Origin: Acidithrix ferrooxidans
GTDB taxonomy: Bacteria > Actinomycetota > Acidimicrobiia > Acidimicrobiales > Acidimicrobiaceae
Assembly (NCBI RefSeq): GCF_000949295.1
Contig: NZ_JXYS01000083.1
Coordinates: forward strand, 1 to 42,826
Direction of reading: 5' to 3'
DNA: 42,826 nt
Part shown: positions 1-8,633 of the stretch, in pieces
How the letters are laid out: every line of letters starts with the position of its first letter
How positions within the stretch are numbered: the stretch's first letter is position 1
Position numbers and translations under genes: made by a program
The notes under the pieces: model-generated
The model's database searches: none
Told to the model about the DNA's origin: nothing
What the model saw: the letters and a program-made list of their open reading frames with translations, nothing else

Positions 1-783
1 GCTCCACTTTTTCAATGTAAATCTTGTCACCGTCAAACTAGCGTTACCTCCGGAACCATCTTCCATCGAAGCCATATCTCTTTATCCAAGTGGTTCTCCG
101 CTATCTATCTATTGTCCAACGACAAGCGTGGTCTTTCGGCTACTACCATTGCTAAATTCGTTCAAGTATCTTATTCGACTGGCTGGTTGATGCTAAATAA
201 GCTACGAAAAGCAATGGCTGACCGAAATGGTTTATATAAACTTGGAGGAAACGTCCAGGTAGATGAGTTCTTTTTAGGTGGTGAGAGCCATGGCGAAGGC
301 AGAAGAGGAAAGGGAACAAAACAAACCAATGTCCTAATTGGAGTGTCGATTAGCAATGGTGCTCCTACTCATTGCTTCATGGAAGTAATCAAAGATACCA
401 CTGCTAAATCATTCAAAGATGTTTTTATGAGACGTTTAGATTCCGATACCAAGCTGATAAGTGATGGTAACCCAAGTTACGGGGTATGTGCTCGAGACCT
501 TGGACTAGCGCATTCGATCACTCTATCCAAAGACGAACAAGCACATGTAACATTCAAATGGCTCAACATCCTGATAGGGAACTGCAAGAAATTTATCGAC
601 GGAACATACCACGGACGTGAGGAACATAAGCAACTTTACCTCGAGGAATTCGCATACCGATTCAACCGAAGGCACTTTGAAATGTCCTTGGTAGAGCGAC
701 TTCTCAATACATGTGTGTTTGCGTCTCCACATCCGCTACTCCGCGAATCTGATTCCAAAATGGCTCTTGCTTACGAAACTTGA
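1..783 (+). CDS. IS1595-family (ISXO2-like) transposase, 5'-truncated by window edge
   Basis: The frame is open from the first base (APLFQCKSCHRQTSV...), so the gene starts outside the window; the TTG at 112 is an internal codon. 260 residues are visible. The start of the visible part is the second half of a zinc ribbon (FQCKSCHRQ), followed by the conserved stretch with GTIFHRS and SKWF typical of IS1595 transposases. The DDE-type catalytic core is seen as VQVDEFFLGG (first Asp), LISDGNPSYG (second Asp) and KWLNILIGN...GTYHG, where IS1595 enzymes carry the third acidic or Asn position. The protein ends with the usual YRFNRRHF tail, and no frameshift is seen in the visible part. It would catalyse cut-and-paste or replicative movement of its element. 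The element's terminal repeats could not be identified. Confidence 0.88.
   Translation, partial: APLFQCKSCHRQTSVTSGTIFHRSHISLSKWFSAIYLLSNDKRGLSATTIAKFVQVSYSTGWLMLNKLRKAMADRNGLYKLGGNVQVDEFFLGGESHGEGRRGKGTKQTNVLIGVSISNGAPTHCFMEVIKDTTAKSFKDVFMRRLDSDTKLISDGNPSYGVCARDLGLAHSITLSKDEQAHVTFKWLNILIGNCKKFIDGTYHGREEHKQLYLEEFAYRFNRRHFEMSLVERLLNTCVFASPHPLLRESDSKMALAYET
1..783 (+). mobile_element. IS1595-family insertion sequence, partial
   Basis: The transposase frame defines the element. The left end lies outside the window. No convincing inverted repeat or target duplication could be recognised between 784 and 1071, so the right boundary is left at the stop codon. Confidence 0.6.
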
Positions 784-1071
784 TAAGTATGTTTGAGATC
801 GCCATCACCTGAACATCTGGTTACCTAACACACTGAATATTACTTGAAGGAACTGCTCTAGAAGACAAGGGATTAGGTCACTATACCCAAAATGAGATTT
901 CAGAATCTCAAAAATGACCAAACAGGCTCAACCACAAAGCGAATAGGTCATATTTGGCACTCTGAAACCAGATTTAAGCCATAGACCCTCCGTCAAACCT
1001 AAATCAGTTCCAAAAAACCGACTTGGATTCACACCGAGGGGCTCAAGCTGGTCCATTTCTGTGGATTCAGG
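784..1071. other. Gap between transposase and FAD oxidase
   Basis: No gene seen. It contains a short inverted repeat, GAGATT-TCAG-AATCTC at 894-909, followed by AAAAATG. This is too weak to call a terminator. The right end of the insertion sequence probably lies here. Confidence 0.4.
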
Positions 1072-2664
1072 CTAAATAGCGAGGCTATGATCAGGGATAA
1101 GCACTCCTGGGTTCATGATTCCTTTTGGATCGAGCCTATCTTTCATCGCCCGTAAACTCTGTTCGAATAAGGTCGGTATTTGTCTTAGATAGTATGATTG
1201 ATGGTCGCGACCAACGCTGTGGTGGTGAGTGATAGTACCGCAACTTGCAAGGATTGCTTCACTGGCTACCGACTTTATCTCTTCCCATTGTGCTATTTCG
1301 CTATTCGTCTTTGCTGGGGCTATGACGGTGAAGTATGGAGCTGGCCCATCTGGATAGACGTGGGTGATGCGCATGCTAACGTAGCCTCCGCCACAGATTG
1401 CATCCAATGCTTTTTTAACTTCGATGGTAACTTTGGAGCGAAGGTTGTCGAAGTTGCTCCATGTGCATGCGGTCTCAAAGGTCTCAACCATAATGCCGAG
1501 TGAGATTAGATGATCCCTGAGGTAAGGTGCCTTTAGGAATGATTGCTTCCATAGATTCGCAGAGGTTGATGAGGCAGAGGTTGGCTTTTGGAATTTGCCG
1601 GTGTGAGATGCCAGAATCTCTGTCGCTTGGCTCATTAAGCCTTGTGTCGGTAGGTCTTTTGACTCGAATCCAACTAAGACAATTGTATCTCCAGAGGAGT
1701 CTCCGATTGAAATTGCAGCTTCGATTGGGTCGAGCAGTCGAAGATTCGACGGATTTAAACCGCTCTGTGAAAGTTGTTTCAGCGCTGATATTGCGTCTTC
1801 GAAGCGCGAGAATGATGCTGACTCTACCGATTTAAATTGGGGACGATCTTGAAGGCGCATCCATGCCTGGGTTATTATCCCAAAGGCGCCTTCAGAGCCC
1901 AGTATGAGCCTTTCGGGTTGTGGTCCCGCGCCACTAGCAGGGAATCTTAGAGTGGAGAGTCGGCCGGCTGGTGTGATGAGGTCGATGGCCTCTACGAAGT
2001 CATCTATGTGGGTGTAAAGAGTTGCATAGTGGCCACCCGCCCGTGTGGCAATCCATCCACCTAAAGTTGAAAACTCAAATGACTGGGGAAAGTGCCGTAA
2101 TGTTAGCCCGTTTGGACGCAACTCGTCTTCTAACTTTGGACCAAAGATGCCGGCTTGAATCTTTGCCGATCTGGATTCTAAGTCGATCTCAAGTACTTTG
2201 TTCATCGATGACATGTCAATAACCAAGGTGCGTTTGAACCTTCCCTCGGTGCTGGGTTCGACGCCTCCTGTGACGGAGCTACCTCCTCCAAAGGGTATTA
2301 CGGCTACCTCACAGCTTTCAGCCCAATCGAGGAGTTGTACAATCTCGTTTTCGTTTCGTGGGTATGAAACTATATCGGGCGGATTTTCGTACTGGCCGCG
2401 GAAGCCTCGTATAAGATCTTTGTAGCTCTTTCCGTATGAATGAGTAATACGACTTAGAGGGTCGTTTCGCGAAGGTATCGTAATTGAACTGGCCAATTCA
2501 ACCCGGGGCTTGCGAAGATGGATCTCTCCAATCTCGGTTGGATCTTGGCGATTCATCGAGTCCGCGCCAAAGGAAGCAATGAGCATCTGGGTGACTTGGT
2601 TTCGGGCTGCCTTGGAGAGACCCTCGTCACTGTTTCCCCATCCCCACCAAGATCTATTGCTCAT
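1072..2664 (-). CDS. FAD-binding oxidase, alkyldihydroxyacetonephosphate synthase-like
   Basis: 530 residues, the usual length for this family. It is a flavoprotein of the vanillyl-alcohol-oxidase/AGPS superfamily. The PP-loop for FAD pyrophosphate is visible as PFGGGSSVTGG (about 124-134), and the second FAD contact region as GWIATRAGGHYATLYTHIDD (about 203-222). Near the C-terminus, THHHSVGRDH (HHH at 480-482) matches the His cluster that AGPS uses in catalysis, followed by the family's closing DPKGIMNPGVL. The N-terminal SYGKSYKDLIRGFRG segment is also typical of AGPS-like actinobacterial proteins. AGPS exchanges the acyl group of acyl-DHAP for a fatty alcohol in ether-lipid synthesis. Many bacterial relatives have unknown substrates, so only the fold and cofactor are firm. 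It appears monocistronic. Confidence 0.85.
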   Translation of the reverse strand: MSNRSWWGWGNSDEGLSKAARNQVTQMLIASFGADSMNRQDPTEIGEIHLRKPRVELASSITIPSRNDPLSRITHSYGKSYKDLIRGFRGQYENPPDIVSYPRNENEIVQLLDWAESCEVAVIPFGGGSSVTGGVEPSTEGRFKRTLVIDMSSMNKVLEIDLESRSAKIQAGIFGPKLEDELRPNGLTLRHFPQSFEFSTLGGWIATRAGGHYATLYTHIDDFVEAIDLITPAGRLSTLRFPASGAGPQPERLILGSEGAFGIITQAWMRLQDRPQFKSVESASFSRFEDAISALKQLSQSGLNPSNLRLLDPIEAAISIGDSSGDTIVLVGFESKDLPTQGLMSQATEILASHTGKFQKPTSASSTSANLWKQSFLKAPYLRDHLISLGIMVETFETACTWSNFDNLRSKVTIEVKKALDAICGGGYVSMRITHVYPDGPAPYFTVIAPAKTNSEIAQWEEIKSVASEAILASCGTITHHHSVGRDHQSYYLRQIPTLFEQSLRAMKDRLDPKGIMNPGVLIPDHSLAI

Positions 2665-3202
2665 TTTATGATTCTAATCCACCGTGGATATTGAAAGTGA
2701 GTCAAACCTAACACCATATAAAATTGCATTACCAAGCCAGAGTCGGTTGGTCAGAGATATCTTTGAATGGGTGTATCTCTTTCGGAAATACTCATAAAAA
2801 TTAATTGAATACTAAAAATATAGAATCCCACTCGCGCCACATTAGATTCGATAATAAGAAATCCACTTCATGATTAGTCTTGGGAAATTCCTTGCTTGTA
2901 TTGAGGAACATTGTGTTGATTTGCCCCGTGCTGTCGCCTTGGTGGTTGTAGGAGATTTATGGTTGAGGCGCTTTGGGGGAATTGATAGGATTTTTCTCGC
3001 GCTAAAACCTCCTAGTTGTAGATCTTTGAGCCAAGCACGAGTCAGCCGTTAGGGATTTGGTCCTAAACCTGAGAAATTTTCTTCTTCGTGATAGGGCGGT
3101 TTCTCACCGTTTGTCGTGGGATTTGAAACCTTGTTTGGGCAGAATTATGGTTCTTCATCAAGGTCAACTTGGGTGACTTGAAAATTGGTACGCCTTGATC
3201 AC

Positions 3203-3254
3203 TGGGGAGCTGGGGAGCTGGGGAGCTGGGGAGCTGGGGAGCTGGGGAGCTGGG
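3203..3254 (+). repeat. Octamer tandem array (TGGGGAGC)x6, G-quadruplex-capable
   Basis: Six perfect head-to-tail copies of TGGGGAGC (3203-3250) followed by TGGG. The plus strand therefore has six GGGG runs, at 3204, 3212, 3220, 3228, 3236 and 3244, each separated by AGCT. This fits the G-quadruplex consensus of four or more G-runs with loops of 1-7 nt. The array ends ten bases before a TTGACA box. Confidence 0.95.
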
Positions 3255-3263
3255 CCCATCTTT

Positions 3264-3292
3264 TTGACATCGTCGGTTTCGCAATACTTAAT
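3264..3292 (+). promoter_or_regulatory. Sigma70-type promoter candidate for c-di-GMP gene
   Basis: A perfect -35 TTGACA (3264-3269) is followed after 17 bases by CTTAAT (3287-3292), which matches four of six positions of TATAAT. It points toward the gene at 3510 and abuts the octamer array on its upstream side. Confidence 0.5.
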
Positions 3293-3509
3293 AGTTTCTT
3301 TTGAAGACTTGAGATGATTTATGTGCAAGAATTAGCCTTACTAAGCATGAGATAGGTTTAGGCATGGGTGCTTCGTTGACGATAGTTACTTAGGAGAAGG
3401 CAGTGGCATTGTTGGTTAAGTTCTTTGCAGTAGAGTGGTGCGGCGTTGAATTGGATTTAAATGAAGTTAGCGGAGATGCCCATAACCCCAATTAGCAGGG
3501 AGGGGTGCG

Positions 3510-6500
3510 TTGAGTTTGGATAGTAGGAGCCGGTCAAATGATGACTCAAACTCCGATGGAATAAATGTTCGGGATGGATACATATCTGGTCAGCTTCTTT
3601 GGAGCAAACAGCTGTTATGCGGGCTAGATATAGTTGATGATCAGCATATGCGGTTGGTGGCTATCTTCAATGAGCTTGCAGCATGCCTTGAGAGATCTTC
3701 CTATTACGCGGAGCTAAAAGAGATTTTGGTGCGGCTTGTTGAATACACTCGGTACCACTTTGGCGCTGAGGAAGAACTTATGGTCCGGTTTCGTTTGCCA
3801 GATGAAGACTGCAGGTCTCATATGCAGGCCCATCGTAATTTTGTTCAATTTCTTGAGCGGGCCCAAGACTTCGCGCAAATTAATCCCCGTGAGGTGATTC
3901 TGAATCTCACCTCGTTTTTAGCGCAATGGCTCCTGCATCATATTATGGAGGTGGATTCCCGTATGACACGCCAGATTCGCGATTGCCAAGAAGGCAATGG
4001 CGAGGGAGACCTCTCAACGGATCGGGAAAATTCCGCCAAGGACCTTCTCGTAGACTCTGTAAGTGCGCTAAACGACACTTTGGGGTGGCGTACCTTCGAG
4101 GTGATGGAGTTAAACCTCAAACTCGAAGAAGAGATTCAAAAGAGCAAGAGACTGGTTTTGCTAACGCGCCTTTTAGCCGAGGTGAATTCTGCCGTGGTAA
4201 GGGCCAACGACGAGGCGGAATTACTAGGTCAGGTGTGTAGTTTGGTGGTTGATATTCTTGGCATGAAGTCAGCTCTTATCGTTGCTGAAGCCAATGAAAA
4301 TGGTGTCGAGGTCGTCGCTAGGGCCGGATCTTCAGGAACGGGGCAATATCTGAGATTTCTTGACCTCGCTTCGTCCACGTTCATCGAAAGAGGCAGTTCT
4401 CTAGATGACCAATTGACCGTTGGGGATGGACAACTCAATAGAACCTCCAATTGGGAGATCGAGGTCGACCCAAAGCATTCAAATGGCCAAAAGCCATTCG
4501 AACAAGATGTCTTTAGTGTGCCTATAAGCCGTGATGGGCAACAGTGGGGGTCGCTATTGATTCTGGATTCTCCTAGCACCTTCAGACAGGATCAATTTAG
4601 TGAGTTATTGAATGAAGTTGCTAAGAGCCTCTCTAATGGCCTTGAGCGAGTTGATAGGGTGAATAGGGAACATCGGATGCATCGTCAAATTGAGCATCTA
4701 GCACTGCATGATCCACTGACCGGGTTGGCTAATCGCCTGCGGTTGGAAGTATTTCTTGAAGATGCACTCGAAAAGGCTGAAATAGTTGAATCAACGGTCG
4801 GTGTTGGCATGCTTGACCTCGATGATTTCAAGCTCGTAAATGATTGCTGGGGCCATCATGCCGGAGATGTCGTTTTAAGGGAGTTTGCCCGTCGAATTCA
4901 GATGAGGTTGCGCGATGATGATTTGGTTGCACGACTCGGTGGTGACGAGTTTGTAGTCGTTTTTCGAGGTATTGATCGTACGCGACTCAAGGAGAATTTG
5001 GACGCTATTATGGCGCGTCTTCATGAGGCCGTAGAAGCTCCATTTGAGGTATCGCCTGGGTGCTTTGTCAATCTTGCCATGAGCCTTGGGGTTGCGCTCT
5101 ACCCATTTGAGGCTCGAGATGGCGATATGCTTATGCGCAAAGCCGATCTGTCTCTCTATCGTTCCAAAGAGGCAAAAGGTTCGCGGCACTCGTGGTGGCG
5201 AATGGCTGGGGGGACAGATGATGAAAACGACGATGACCCCACTTACGGCAGTGAAATCGTTGGACTCTTAGAAAGAGCTCACAGATATATTGAGGTAGCA
5301 GCTACTGAATTTGTGGAAGAGTTTTATGGTGGTTTGCTTCAAGAGAGTGATGCGAATTCGATATTTTCTACATTAACCGTCGAGGAGATGCATGCTCTAA
5401 AGAAGATCCAAGCTAGCCATCTTCAATTTTTGCTTTCACCTAAGACGACGCGTTTGGATATTGAAGAGTCAGCCAAAAGGATTGGAGGGGTCCATGCATT
5501 GATTGGAAGCGATAGCTCTACCTTGATGAGGTCAGTTTCGATGTACCGTAGCCTACTTAATGGACATTTAGGAGTCGCTCCATTTGATTCACGTGATCGG
5601 TATCGTCTGTTATTAGCCTCTGAGATGCGACTTCACGAAGATGCACAGGTGCAATTGCGTTCGATGGAAGAGACGATCGGTTCGTACCGCCTATTCCTCA
5701 GTAGGGAAATTTCCAATGACTACACTGAATGGAATATTATTCGTGATTCTGAACTCGAAAGGCTAAGCGGTCTTCCGGGAATAGTTGGCGTAGCGCTTTG
5801 GAAATTGGACTCCGAAGGGGAGTTTCGCCTTGAGGTGCTAGCCTCTGCCCAAAATCACGATGAATCCAAAGGCGATAGCGGATCCCTTCACGCTAATCTA
5901 TTTAGGTTTATGGGCGAAAGAGAGTTACTGTCTCGATCGTGGCATACCGAGACGATTGTCACGACTTCGAACGCTCAAGCTCTGGTTCCATTAGGAGAGG
6001 GTACGAAAAAGGCTCGGGGTGGGGCGATTAGGTGTGTTACATTTGTTCCGATATTTGATGAAAATAAACGGATAGTCTCTCTTGTGGAGATCTATGGAGC
6101 TTTTCCAAATCAGTTTGCTTCCAAGGCACTATCTCCATTCGTCCAGGGCATCCAGGTTCGAATCGGCGAGTTACATCGAAAATGTAATTTAAACGCTTTA
6201 CGAGTCGTTGGGAATGAGATTGGATTCAAATACCGTCAGACGCTATTTTCCGGTGGCCTGCAGATGTATATGCAGCCAATTGTGAATCTTGCTACTGGCG
6301 AAGTCGAGAAGTTCGAGGCTCTCGCCAGGTTGAAGACCGACGACGGGACGATTATCGATCCCGATGGTTTTTTAGGGCTACTAGGTGGAGTGGAACTGGA
6401 TCGTCTCTTTCGTCAAGGTTTGGACCAGACCCTCGATCGCCTCAAGGAATGGGACAGCTTGGGTATGAAGTTTGACATTTCGGTCAATCTTCCCCCTTCG

Positions 6501-7247
6501 GTTCTATCGGACGAGGAATGTCCAAACTGGGTTCAAGGTGCTCTAGAGCATAGGGGGGTGGATGCTGGTCGTTTATATCTAGAGCTTCTTGAGACTCAAG
6601 AGATCTCTGAGGATTCACAAAATAAATCGATTGCGCGCCTGGTCGAGATGGGCGTGAAGTTGGCAATCGACGACTTGGGGTCTGGTTATGGAAGTTTGCT
6701 TCGTCTTTCCACATTGCCATTTGCAACTATCAAGGTGGATCGCGAGGTCCTAAATCAGCTATACAAGTCGCCACTACAGACACTTAGCCTGATGGAGATG
6801 TTGATCAATCTGGGGCGAGATTTCGGGCGTGACGTAGTTATGGAAGGGTTGGAAGATCTTGGTATGGTTGAGGCTGCCAAATTCCTTGGTGCTCCTTATG
6901 GACAAGGGTATTACTTTGCGCGACCGATGGCCGGTGACATGGTAGGCAATTGGTTTAAAGACTATTCTCGCAGGTCTCCATCAAAGAACGCAATCCAGAC
7001 TGACTTGGGAGCGTTGGCATATTTTGTAAGTAAGGCTCATAAGGCGAGTCAATTCGACAAAGATGACTTCTCTGAATGCCTGCTAGTGCCTTATCTGGAG
7101 AGCCGCTTATATGGAGATGGGGCTTTGGTGGATCTGCATAAAAGGGTCCATGGCGAAGGCCTGAATGGAGATGCCCATCGGGTTCTCCTTGAATCCTTGG
7201 TGGTACGAGTTCTCGCCGTTACCCAAGGCGACCTGATTAAATCTTAG
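3510..7247 (+). CDS. Multi-sensor c-di-GMP enzyme: hemerythrin-GAF-GGDEF-globin-like-GAF-EAL
   Basis: 1245 residues, TTG start with GGGAGGGG upstream. Domains in order: a bacteriohemerythrin (about 27-155) with all seven expected diiron ligands, H46, H83, E87, H104, H108, H144 and D149; a GAF-like region (about 205-385); a GGDEF domain (about 395-560) with intact GGDEF at 477-481 and the inhibitory I-site R468xxD471; a helical region (about 585-690) resembling the globin-type sensor of DosC-like cyclases, with H662 a possible haem ligand; a second GAF-like region (about 735-890); an EAL domain (about 905-1145) with E936, N993, E1025, D1054, D1055, K1075, E1112 and Q1132 all present; and a C-terminal part (about 1165-1235) resembling the zinc-binding CZB domain. 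No membrane segments were seen, so it is probably cytosolic. Both cyclase and phosphodiesterase sites look functional. Oxygen, NO or redox is the likely input. Confidence 0.92.
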   Translation: MSLDSRSRSNDDSNSDGINVRDGYISGQLLWSKQLLCGLDIVDDQHMRLVAIFNELAACLERSSYYAELKEILVRLVEYTRYHFGAEEELMVRFRLPDEDCRSHMQAHRNFVQFLERAQDFAQINPREVILNLTSFLAQWLLHHIMEVDSRMTRQIRDCQEGNGEGDLSTDRENSAKDLLVDSVSALNDTLGWRTFEVMELNLKLEEEIQKSKRLVLLTRLLAEVNSAVVRANDEAELLGQVCSLVVDILGMKSALIVAEANENGVEVVARAGSSGTGQYLRFLDLASSTFIERGSSLDDQLTVGDGQLNRTSNWEIEVDPKHSNGQKPFEQDVFSVPISRDGQQWGSLLILDSPSTFRQDQFSELLNEVAKSLSNGLERVDRVNREHRMHRQIEHLALHDPLTGLANRLRLEVFLEDALEKAEIVESTVGVGMLDLDDFKLVNDCWGHHAGDVVLREFARRIQMRLRDDDLVARLGGDEFVVVFRGIDRTRLKENLDAIMARLHEAVEAPFEVSPGCFVNLAMSLGVALYPFEARDGDMLMRKADLSLYRSKEAKGSRHSWWRMAGGTDDENDDDPTYGSEIVGLLERAHRYIEVAATEFVEEFYGGLLQESDANSIFSTLTVEEMHALKKIQASHLQFLLSPKTTRLDIEESAKRIGGVHALIGSDSSTLMRSVSMYRSLLNGHLGVAPFDSRDRYRLLLASEMRLHEDAQVQLRSMEETIGSYRLFLSREISNDYTEWNIIRDSELERLSGLPGIVGVALWKLDSEGEFRLEVLASAQNHDESKGDSGSLHANLFRFMGERELLSRSWHTETIVTTSNAQALVPLGEGTKKARGGAIRCVTFVPIFDENKRIVSLVEIYGAFPNQFASKALSPFVQGIQVRIGELHRKCNLNALRVVGNEIGFKYRQTLFSGGLQMYMQPIVNLATGEVEKFEALARLKTDDGTIIDPDGFLGLLGGVELDRLFRQGLDQTLDRLKEWDSLGMKFDISVNLPPSVLSDEECPNWVQGALEHRGVDAGRLYLELLETQEISEDSQNKSIARLVEMGVKLAIDDLGSGYGSLLRLSTLPFATIKVDREVLNQLYKSPLQTLSLMEMLINLGRDFGRDVVMEGLEDLGMVEAAKFLGAPYGQGYYFARPMAGDMVGNWFKDYSRRSPSKNAIQTDLGALAYFVSKAHKASQFDKDDFSECLLVPYLESRLYGDGALVDLHKRVHGEGLNGDAHRVLLESLVVRVLAVTQGDLIKS

Positions 7248-7569
7248 GACTCCGACGATTCTTGTTAGCGAATTTGGAAATTCTTTTTTGTCCAAAGACC
7301 CTGATGGCCGATCTTGTCGGGCACATTCAAGTCTTCAATTGTCATTGAGGCTTTTCAGGTAAATTCGCTATGTACATATACCTAATTCTTGGGTGTAGGT
7401 ACATAGCACGCAGTAGCTTTTTGTCAGGATCTCTAGGGATAGTACAAGCGAATCCTCTACTTTTTGGAAAGAATTTTTCGCAAGAGTCAATTATCAAATG
7501 ACTCAAGGATTTCCGAGGGCTATAGTGGTCGCTGATTTGATTTAACGGGTATTTAGAAAGCAGGCTAAT
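7248..7569. other. Gap of about 320 bases
   Basis: No gene, clear terminator or strong promoter was recognised here. Confidence 0.5.
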
Positions 7570-8541
7570 TTGAGTGACCTCTCGCATCCGGCGCCACCTT
7601 TTGATCCAGAGCTGGCAGCCGCACTGGCAGCCGCAGGTGATTTGATCCCATCCACAATTACTCCCGAAATGATTCCGATCTTTCGCGCAAACCCAATGTC
7701 TGTTCCGATCGAAGACCTTCTAGTCGATCGAAGCGTTGTGTTCACTGAAACTTTGGTGCCCGGATTTAACGGCGATCCAGAGGTTCTTGTGACAATTTTT
7801 TCAAGGAGCGATCACATCCCCGGAGGACCTGGCATCTTTTATATTCACGGTGGCGGAATGGTCATAGGAGATCGATTTGTAGGAATAGGCAATGTTTTGG
7901 ATTTTGTTGAGCACTTCGATGCTATTGCCATAACCGTTGAATACAGACTTGCTCCGGAAAACCCAGATCCAGCGCCTGTTCATGACTGCTATGCCGGGTT
8001 AACCTGGATGGCCCATAACGCCTCTGAGCTGGGTTTTGACCCGGATCGACTGTTGGTTGCTGGTGGGAGCGCCGGTGGTGGATTGGCAGCTGGTGTCGCA
8101 CTTATGGCTCGCGATAGGTCCGGTCCGAAGCTTTGTGGACAGCTACTGCTCTATCCGATGCTAGATGATCGGAACGAGACGATTTCGAGCCACCAAATTG
8201 ACGGAATTGGGATTTGGGATCGAGGTAGCAACGATACCGGGTGGAATGCCCTTCTTGGCGATCGAAGGGGTAGTGATGAGGTCTCGATCTATGCAGCACC
8301 TGGACGCGCAAGCGATTTGGGAAATTTACCAGCAACTTACATCGAGGTAGGCTCTGCTGAGGTTTTCCGAGACGAAGACGTCAATTACGCAATGAGAATC
8401 TGGGCCCATGGAGGAGTCGCTGAGTTGCACGTTTGGCCTGGTGGCTTTCATGCATGTGATGGATTTGCTCCAGACTCCCGAATCGCCAAACTCATGATTC
8501 AATCAAGGCTTCGATGGTTGGAGAACCTTTTCAAGGGGTGA
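7570..8541 (+). CDS. Alpha/beta hydrolase, HSL-type esterase/lipase
   Basis: 323 residues, TTG start with AGCAGG upstream. It is a member of the hormone-sensitive-lipase family (family IV esterases). The oxyanion-hole motif HGGG lies at about 93-96 and the nucleophile elbow GGSAGG at 165-170, with Ser167. The rest of the triad is probably D268 or D270 in FRDED and H294 in GGFHAC. A conserved VEYRLAPE segment lies at about 123-130. It would hydrolyse carboxylic esters; the substrate is unknown. No signal peptide, so cytosolic. It is followed after 92 bases by the alkylsulfatase-like gene in the same direction, so joint transcription and a related role in breaking down lipid-like esters are possible but unproven. 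Confidence 0.88.
   Translation: MSDLSHPAPPFDPELAAALAAAGDLIPSTITPEMIPIFRANPMSVPIEDLLVDRSVVFTETLVPGFNGDPEVLVTIFSRSDHIPGGPGIFYIHGGGMVIGDRFVGIGNVLDFVEHFDAIAITVEYRLAPENPDPAPVHDCYAGLTWMAHNASELGFDPDRLLVAGGSAGGGLAAGVALMARDRSGPKLCGQLLLYPMLDDRNETISSHQIDGIGIWDRGSNDTGWNALLGDRRGSDEVSIYAAPGRASDLGNLPATYIEVGSAEVFRDEDVNYAMRIWAHGGVAELHVWPGGFHACDGFAPDSRIAKLMIQSRLRWLENLFKG
7612..7635 (+). repeat. In-frame 12-bp tandem duplication in hydrolase gene
   Basis: Two perfect copies of CTGGCAGCCGCA encode the Ala-rich LAAALAAA near the N-terminus of the hydrolase. Being a multiple of three, the duplication keeps the frame. Confidence 0.9.
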
Positions 8542-8633
8542 AACTAGATCTTTCCCTAATTTTTGGTGGTTTTAGGTTTGTGAGGGTAGTCCTAAGCGCT
8601 CTACCTTCTACTTAGTAATGAATGTGAGATATT

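Larger units (their letters stand above)
2665..3509. other. Long non-coding gap with octamer array and promoter
   Basis: No convincing gene. The short open frames here either lack homology-like features or merely read through the octamer repeat. The region holds the upstream side of the minus-strand flavoprotein gene, the GGGGAGCT array at 3203-3254 and a promoter-like pair at 3264-3292. The leader to the next gene at 3510 would be about 210 nt. Confidence 0.6.

Noticed and set aside
784-1071. Attempt to define the right inverted repeat of the IS1595 element
   Set aside because: No left end is available for comparison, so any choice would be arbitrary.
2870-3052. 60-codon plus-strand frame upstream of the c-di-GMP gene
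   Set aside because: No Shine-Dalgarno site, no recognisable protein features, and it lies in a repeat-bearing control region.
3063-3284. 73-codon minus-strand frame with a Pro/Ala/Gln repeat
   Set aside because: It only reads through the octamer array and has no ribosome site or conserved flanks.
6155-6164. GGTTCGAATC, like a tRNA T-arm
   Set aside because: It lies inside the second GAF-like coding region and no acceptor or anticodon arms can be folded around it.
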